DNA from: an uncultured Bacteroidales bacterium
GTDB lineage: Bacteria; Bacteroidota; Bacteroidia; Bacteroidales; Paludibacteraceae
Direction of reading: 5' to 3'
NCBI GenBank assembly: GCA_903901975.1
Contig: CAIUTB010000098.1
Span: forward strand, 1 to 57,479
Length of the DNA: 57,479 nucleotides
The stretch's first letter is position 1, and each line of letters opens with the position of its first letter. The notes beneath the pieces are model-generated. The model had not been told where the DNA came from and did not search any database. It saw only the letters and a program-made list of their open reading frames with translations. The position numbers were made by a program, and so were the translations under genes. This document shows positions 52,743-57,479 of this stretch, piece after piece.

Positions 52743-52931
52743 CTAATAAGAAACGGTCAGGCTTCCAAGATACTGACTCGTTGACACGATTGTCGGATCA
52801 CTTTCTGACCTGAAGAACAGGTAAAACTGTAGATTATCTCCGGTTTCGGCATAAGGCAAGGCCAGGGTTCCGGTTTTGCTTCCTCTTGTTACAGAGCCAT
52901 CCGAGTAGCTGATTTCAGCTTTACTGCTTAT
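52743..52931 (-). pseudogene. C-terminal remnant of a DUF6266-like protein
   Basis: Minus-strand codons 52931 to 52743 stay open for 62 residues and read EISYSDGSVTRGSKTGTLAL, then GDNLQFYLFFRSESDPTIVS and end YLGSLTVSY. The pattern (a short beta domain ending with a YLG...V strand) resembles the end of DUF6266 proteins of Bacteroidetes; this name is a moderate guess. A stop codon precedes the fragment and there is no start, so the gene is truncated. It keeps its terminator. Confidence 0.55.
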
Positions 52932-53035
52932 TTATTTGACACAGCATCACAAGTTAACAAACCCTCGCTAAACTCATATATTTCACTTAAAAACAAAAGA
53001 ACTTATTGACAATTTTCAATCGGGTCGTTAAAAAA

Positions 53036-53070
53036 GAAAGAATGTTTGAATTAGTATCAAACATTCTTTC
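53036..53070 (-). terminator. Terminator of the hydrolase operon
   Basis: GAAAGAATGTTTGA (53036-53049) / TCAAACATTCTTTC (53057-53070), perfect 14-bp stem with loop of 7, followed on the minus strand by T residues. 68 bp beyond the stop of 53139-55316. Confidence 0.88.
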
Positions 53071-53138
53071 CTGTCTTAAAAAACGAAACAATCAGAGAGA
53101 CCCTGATTTGTTTTAAAGGGATAATTATTTTAATCTCT

Positions 53139-55316
53139 CTATTTGACTATTTCAAATTTATAAACACAAATGTGCTTATAGGTTTCACCCTGATTTAATA
53201 CTGTACTCGGAAAGTTTGGATGATTCGGACTATCCGGATAATGTTGTGTTTCAAGGGCGAATGAAGTTCTAAAATTATAAACTTCACCATATTTCCCGGT
53301 ATCTTTTCCTTCAAAGAAGTTTCCACCATAAAATTGAAGTGCTGGTTGGTCTGTTAGAACGCGCATTTGGATGCCGTTTGAAGGTTCATAAATCACAGCT
53401 GCTTCAGTGATTTCTGTTCCTGGTCTATCCAAAACCCAATTGTGATCATAACCTTTGGCATAAATCAAGGCTTGGAAGTTTTCATTTACACGTTCCCCTA
53501 TGGCAGTAGGATTTGTAAAATCCATTGGTGTTCCTTTTACTTTTGCTATTTCGCCAGTTGGAATAAGACCATCATCCGTTGGTGTGAAGCTTGAACCGTT
53601 GATTTTCAACACATGAGTATTAATGGTTTTGGCTTTACCTTCTGAGAATCCATTCAGATTAAAGAATGAATGGTGAGTCAGATTGATAACGGTTGGTTGA
53701 TCTGTAGTGGCAGCATATTCTATTTTCAGCTCATTCTGATTAGTCAGGGTATAAATTACCTTGACATTTAAGTTGCCTGGGTAACCTTCTTCTCCGTCTT
53801 TTGAAAGATAAGTTAGTTCCAATGCATCTTCGCCTTTATTATTTCTAAAAAGGTGTGCATCCCATACAACGTTGTGAAATCCATTGGGACCACCGTGCAA
53901 GGTGTTTTTGCCATTGTTGATGGACAGTTGGTAGTTTTTGCCGTTCAGACTGAATTTTCCATTTGCAATCCGGTTACAGTAACGGCCAATCAGTGCACCA
54001 AAAAACACTTCATTTGATTTTTGATAATCTTTTAGCGTCTTATAACCAGTAACCACATCTTCCATTTTTCCGAATTTATCGGGTACCCAAAGAGAAACAA
54101 CCCGACCACCAAAATTAGTAATTTGAGCAGTCATGCCCGTACAGTTTTTCAAGGTGTAAAGTGAAACTTCTTTGCCGTTGAGCGAATCCATAAAATCAGA
54201 ATTTTGAATAATCTTTACACCTAAATCCTTACCGTTACAACTTTTAATCACGTTTACTTCGTTAACATCAAACGGGGTATGATTCTGTCGGAAAATATCG
54301 TGAAACCAAAGTTTAGGTTCATCACCGGTTGGCATGGGTGTATCCCAGGCATAAATGGTATTGGTTTTACCAGATACAAAACCCCAATTGATAGCACCAA
54401 CTTTGTTATGCTTAAGCATTGGCATAATGGTTTGAAAAGTGCTATTGTTACGTCGTGCCATATACTCTGTACAAACCAACGGACGATCATAGAGCTTCAA
54501 CATGTTTATCATTAAATTGTGTTCACCTACATTTGAATAATTGTGATAAGTAATAATGTCAGAATTCTCTATCTGGAGACTATTCAATTCAGGAACATCA
54601 AAGTACCAAATTCCAGCAGTTATTGGTTGTGATGGATTGACTTCGCGAACCCATTTGAATACGTTTTTAAGCAAAGGTAATGAGGTAATTCCGTGATCTC
54701 TATTTCCAGGTTCGTTATATAGATCCCAGAGTAAGATTCGTTTGTCGTCTTTAAAAGCCGAAATAATATCCTTGACATATTTTTCTAATTCGGGATAAAG
54801 TTTGGTCGTGTCTTTTCGCAAAGATACACTTGGATCTTGTACCCAACCTGAGTTATGCACTCCAACTTTTGGTTCGGATTGTTTCCCAATGTGAGATTCG
54901 TCGTTCCAGCAATCATCAAAGAAAACAAAAATGGGTCGGATATTGTGCTTGGAAGATATTTCCAAAAATTGATCTATACGTTTCTTTAAACCCGATGCAT
55001 CATTTTTCCAAACTACACTACTTAAAAAAACACGCATGGTATTGAATCCAAGCTCTTCTGCCCAGCCAAATTCTTTGTTGATTGTAGCCGCGTCGAAGGT
55101 TTCTGCTTGCCACAACTCGATTTGATTAATAGCGGTGGCTGGCTGATAATTGCAACCACTAAGCCATGGTTGAGCGGAATACCATGTTTTGGCCTTTTCA
55201 AGTGACCAAATCGTTGTTTTCATCTTTTCCTTTTCTGTTGCTTTTCTTTGTGCTGAAATAATAGGTACAAGCAGTAATGTGAATGTTATTAAGCAAATAA
55301 GTTTTGTTGTCTTCAT
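53139..55316 (-). CDS. Secreted GH5-like glycoside hydrolase fused to aldose 1-epimerase
   Basis: Protein of 725 residues with a signal peptide (to about Ala22). Residues about 40-350 form a GH5/clan A-like barrel: acid/base Glu202 in LWDLYNEPGN and nucleophile Glu284 in VCTEYMARRN, with SGCNYQPATAINQIELW near the start. Residues about 375-725 are a galactose mutarotase (GalM): NTLHGGPNGFHNVVWD, VINLTHHSFFNLNG, and ETQHYPDSPNHPNFPST. The fusion would cleave a polysaccharide and equilibrate the sugar anomers. Substrate unknown. It follows the sialidase-fold gene by 16 bp. Confidence 0.88.
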   Translation of the reverse strand: MKTTKLICLITFTLLLVPIISAQRKATEKEKMKTTIWSLEKAKTWYSAQPWLSGCNYQPATAINQIELWQAETFDAATINKEFGWAEELGFNTMRVFLSSVVWKNDASGLKKRIDQFLEISSKHNIRPIFVFFDDCWNDESHIGKQSEPKVGVHNSGWVQDPSVSLRKDTTKLYPELEKYVKDIISAFKDDKRILLWDLYNEPGNRDHGITSLPLLKNVFKWVREVNPSQPITAGIWYFDVPELNSLQIENSDIITYHNYSNVGEHNLMINMLKLYDRPLVCTEYMARRNNSTFQTIMPMLKHNKVGAINWGFVSGKTNTIYAWDTPMPTGDEPKLWFHDIFRQNHTPFDVNEVNVIKSCNGKDLGVKIIQNSDFMDSLNGKEVSLYTLKNCTGMTAQITNFGGRVVSLWVPDKFGKMEDVVTGYKTLKDYQKSNEVFFGALIGRYCNRIANGKFSLNGKNYQLSINNGKNTLHGGPNGFHNVVWDAHLFRNNKGEDALELTYLSKDGEEGYPGNLNVKVIYTLTNQNELKIEYAATTDQPTVINLTHHSFFNLNGFSEGKAKTINTHVLKINGSSFTPTDDGLIPTGEIAKVKGTPMDFTNPTAIGERVNENFQALIYAKGYDHNWVLDRPGTEITEAAVIYEPSNGIQMRVLTDQPALQFYGGNFFEGKDTGKYGEVYNFRTSFALETQHYPDSPNHPNFPSTVLNQGETYKHICVYKFEIVK

Positions 55317-55332
55317 TTTTTAGATAAATTAT

Positions 55333-57300
55333 TTAATACTGCATCAGTATTTTTGTTGTAAATTGCTCATTGTCTTTATTAAATTTAACCAGACAAATAC
55401 CATGATTATTCACCATGTTTATTTGCATTTCATTTTGAATGAAACCTTTGTAAATTTGCATTCCTGAAATTGAAAAAATAGTTATAATACTGTTTTTAAA
55501 GTCATTTGCTCTTATTTTCAGCTGATTACCATTCCAAATAATATCTGGATTATCCTTTTGTGAAAATAAATTATCAGCTTTGTTTGTAGTTAAGTTAGAT
55601 CTTATTATTTTACACCAAGTAGTAGGATCCAATTCCGAATTTCCAGGAATCGTTTCCATTGTTGATGTAGTACCATTATTACTGTTGTAACTACTAAAGT
55701 TAATACCCCAGGCCGTTCCAAAAGCAGGCGCTCCACCTATCAATGCCCAGGGAATTTTAATTTCAAGCGTACAACCTGTATCGATGTCTGTATTGTTATT
55801 GAGTGTGCCGATTAAAACTTTGTTTACAGTAACGTTTGTTGCAGTCATGTTTGTCCAGGTATATACAGAAAAGATATTCTTAGGATATTGCATTTGAATA
55901 TTCCCATTAATATCCACTGCTAAAGAATAAATACCAGTTTTGATTGCATTTATATTGGTTGGGTCTAACAATATACGAACAGCATCTCCATTCAATAAAG
56001 TTGCATTGGTATTTAGGTATTGGTCTTTAATACTGACAGCAATATAAAGATTGGTAGCATCTTGAGACATGCAAAAACGAGAATTGCGAGCTGAATATGC
56101 TCCAAGATAAACTTGTGGATTTCCGAGATACTCACTAGAATTGATTATACCATCCATAGTTGGAGTTCCGGTATTACATACCATATCATGAAGCAAGTAA
56201 CCATCCTTAGTCATAACCCAGGTTGATACATCTCCAGTTGTAGAAGGGTAAGCATCGGTACCAGTGACGGCTGTAACCGTGGTGTCATTTTTAACCAATA
56301 AAGAATTCCACAAGGCAAAGTTGGCAGTTGGGATATTGAAAGGTCTTGAATATCCTACAAAATTTTTAGAAGTATTATCACCAACTCCAACAACCATGTC
56401 TGTTAAGCTATTGTTAGTTCGTCCATTAGCCGTCTGAAAAGAGAGTATTGTCTCTCCACCCGAAGCCTGAACTATGTAAGGTGCTCCATTGTACGAACCT
56501 GTTAACCAGGAATCAGTAGATGGATACCATCTGTTGATGCTGTTACCTGAAATATAAGGACTCCAACTGGCATCCGATGAATATAAGATAGATGGTTCAA
56601 ATCCATTATAACTATCTTCAATGACAACTACATAACCTTTGGCATCTTTAAGCATGAGTGGAACCGGCATTCCATCCCTTTCATTTATGCGGAACGAAAC
56701 CGTATAATAACTGCTCCATGTGTTGCCAGCATCATTAGATCGTACCATCGATATTTGTTGGTCTCCAGTATTAGGATATGGAAATTCGTTCGCAAAGAAA
56801 AGTTGAACTTCACCTGAAGGTAATTGCATAAAAGAGGGTTCCCAACATCCTTCTGTACCGACTGTACTTGCGGTATAAGCTGTAGCCTCGTTGGTCCAGG
56901 TATTTCCATTATCTGTGCTTCTTTTCAGACGTATATCATAGTGTTGAACTCCATTTTCGGTTTTTACACGTCCGTTATAACCCACTAGTATAGTTCCATT
57001 GGCTAATTGGATGACTTCCGGAACAGCCATATGTACATTGGCTTCATCAGCTTTTATAAGTTTTTGGGTACTCCACGTTTTACCATTGTCAGATGATAGT
57101 TTGCAATAAATGCCGTTGCCATATTCAGCAACAAAGAAAATTTGTCCATTCGCCAACCGTTTCAAGCGTGGATAACCAGCTTGAGAAATGCGAGTCAAGG
57201 AGTTATAATCCCACATAATGCGTGTACCTGCTTTATAGGCAAACGAACTGAGATTCAAAAATAAGATTCCTAAGAAAAACAAAGCAATTTTCTTATACAT
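55333..57300 (-). CDS. Secreted sialidase-fold hydrolase (GH93/BNR-like) with CBM9-like domain and T9SS tail
   Basis: Protein of 655 residues. The start at 57300 (MYKKIALFFLGILFLNLSSF) begins a signal peptide. Several Asp-box motifs (SSDNGKTWS, STDNGNTWT, SNDAGNTWS) mark a six-bladed propeller, and GCWEPSFMQLP and VVIEDSYNG contain Glu residues like those of GH93 exo-arabinanases; a sialidase (GH33) lacking the usual Arg triad is less likely. A CBM9-like domain follows (about 415-575, YSARNSRFCMSQDATNLYIA) and the C-terminus reads like a T9SS sorting domain (SISGMQIYKGFIQNEMQIN). It leads the two-gene operon. Confidence 0.82.
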   Translation of the reverse strand: MYKKIALFFLGILFLNLSSFAYKAGTRIMWDYNSLTRISQAGYPRLKRLANGQIFFVAEYGNGIYCKLSSDNGKTWSTQKLIKADEANVHMAVPEVIQLANGTILVGYNGRVKTENGVQHYDIRLKRSTDNGNTWTNEATAYTASTVGTEGCWEPSFMQLPSGEVQLFFANEFPYPNTGDQQISMVRSNDAGNTWSSYYTVSFRINERDGMPVPLMLKDAKGYVVVIEDSYNGFEPSILYSSDASWSPYISGNSINRWYPSTDSWLTGSYNGAPYIVQASGGETILSFQTANGRTNNSLTDMVVGVGDNTSKNFVGYSRPFNIPTANFALWNSLLVKNDTTVTAVTGTDAYPSTTGDVSTWVMTKDGYLLHDMVCNTGTPTMDGIINSSEYLGNPQVYLGAYSARNSRFCMSQDATNLYIAVSIKDQYLNTNATLLNGDAVRILLDPTNINAIKTGIYSLAVDINGNIQMQYPKNIFSVYTWTNMTATNVTVNKVLIGTLNNNTDIDTGCTLEIKIPWALIGGAPAFGTAWGINFSSYNSNNGTTSTMETIPGNSELDPTTWCKIIRSNLTTNKADNLFSQKDNPDIIWNGNQLKIRANDFKNSIITIFSISGMQIYKGFIQNEMQINMVNNHGICLVKFNKDNEQFTTKILMQY

Positions 57301-57413
57301 GTTCGTTTTATAGTGTTGTTTTAAGCATTCATCTTTAAAACAATACTTCGTTAAACTTAATGTTAATCGTTTGAATATCAAGAAAATAAACCTGATATTA
57401 TTTGTATAAGTCA

Positions 57414-57468
57414 TTGGAAATCATTACCTTTATAGGTACTTCAACTCCTATAAATTCATGATTTCCAA
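57414..57468. repeat. Nested inverted repeat upstream of the hydrolase operon
   Basis: Outer arms TTGGAAATCAT (57414-57424) and ATGATTTCCAA (57458-57468) are perfect complements; inner TATAGG (57431-57436) pairs with CCTATA (57447-57452). About 114 bp upstream of the start at 57300. Could be an operator or a terminator of a gene outside the window. Confidence 0.55.
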
Positions 57469-57479
57469 GACTCATAATT

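Overview
The window is a chromosomal segment of a Bacteroidetes bacterium, most likely order Bacteroidales and Paludibacter/Dysgonomonas-like (the genus level is inference). Signs are: several promoters of the TAnnTTTG (-7) type at plausible distances from starts; few Shine-Dalgarno sites; type IX secretion (T9SS) C-terminal sorting domains on five cargo proteins plus one remnant; many short lipoproteins; and Bacteroidetes families such as DUF3244, a LemA/TPM pair and a TPR-transmembrane-HTH regulator. No rRNA, tRNA, CRISPR array or intact transposase was recognised.

Layout. 0-7 kb: core genes dus, pgk, mdh, a PerR/Fur regulator, an outer-membrane beta-barrel protein and a family 2 glycosyltransferase. 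7-16 kb: a long leftward run with a Rieske-like lipoprotein, aldo/keto reductase, lemA, TPM protein, FKBP lipoprotein, LutB-like Fe-S protein, membrane coiled-coil protein, murF and a small beta-barrel protein. 16-31 kb: an AT-rich accessory island, all leftward, with two paralogous T9SS-secreted lipase-like proteins, a third T9SS cargo of unknown function, six intact small lipoproteins in two related families and a seventh broken by a frameshift. It also holds one intact tail-fibre-like protein, two orphan fragments of its C-terminal coiled coil, a truncated T9SS sorting domain, and several REP-like repeats. 31-34 kb: a 21-bp tandem repeat with perfect palindromes, a DUF3244 protein divergent from a TPR/HTH regulator, and copy 1 of a structured dispersed repeat. 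34-45 kb: ClC channel, xseB, a MNT/HEPN toxin-antitoxin pair in which both genes carry an in-frame stop, a B3/4 protein, pgeF, obg-adk-hpt, umuD/umuC, repeat copy 2 and a T9SS cargo. 45-52.6 kb: acs, a small membrane protein, and the rimP-nusA-infB translation/transcription operon. 52.6-57.4 kb: a C-terminal gene remnant and a two-gene polysaccharide-degrading operon (a sialidase-fold secreted protein, and a GH5-like hydrolase fused to an aldose 1-epimerase).

How the genes may work together. The most interesting part is the 16-31 kb island. Secreted lipases sit next to arrays of diverging small lipoproteins, with duplicated downstream hairpins and shared 3'-flanking repeats. This resembles the layout of secreted effector and immunity arrays, or of duplicated surface-lipoprotein cassettes; it is a hypothesis from layout and paralogy, not a demonstrated function. 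Broken members (frameshift, truncated sorting domain, orphan coiled-coil ends) show that the island has been rearranged by recombination.
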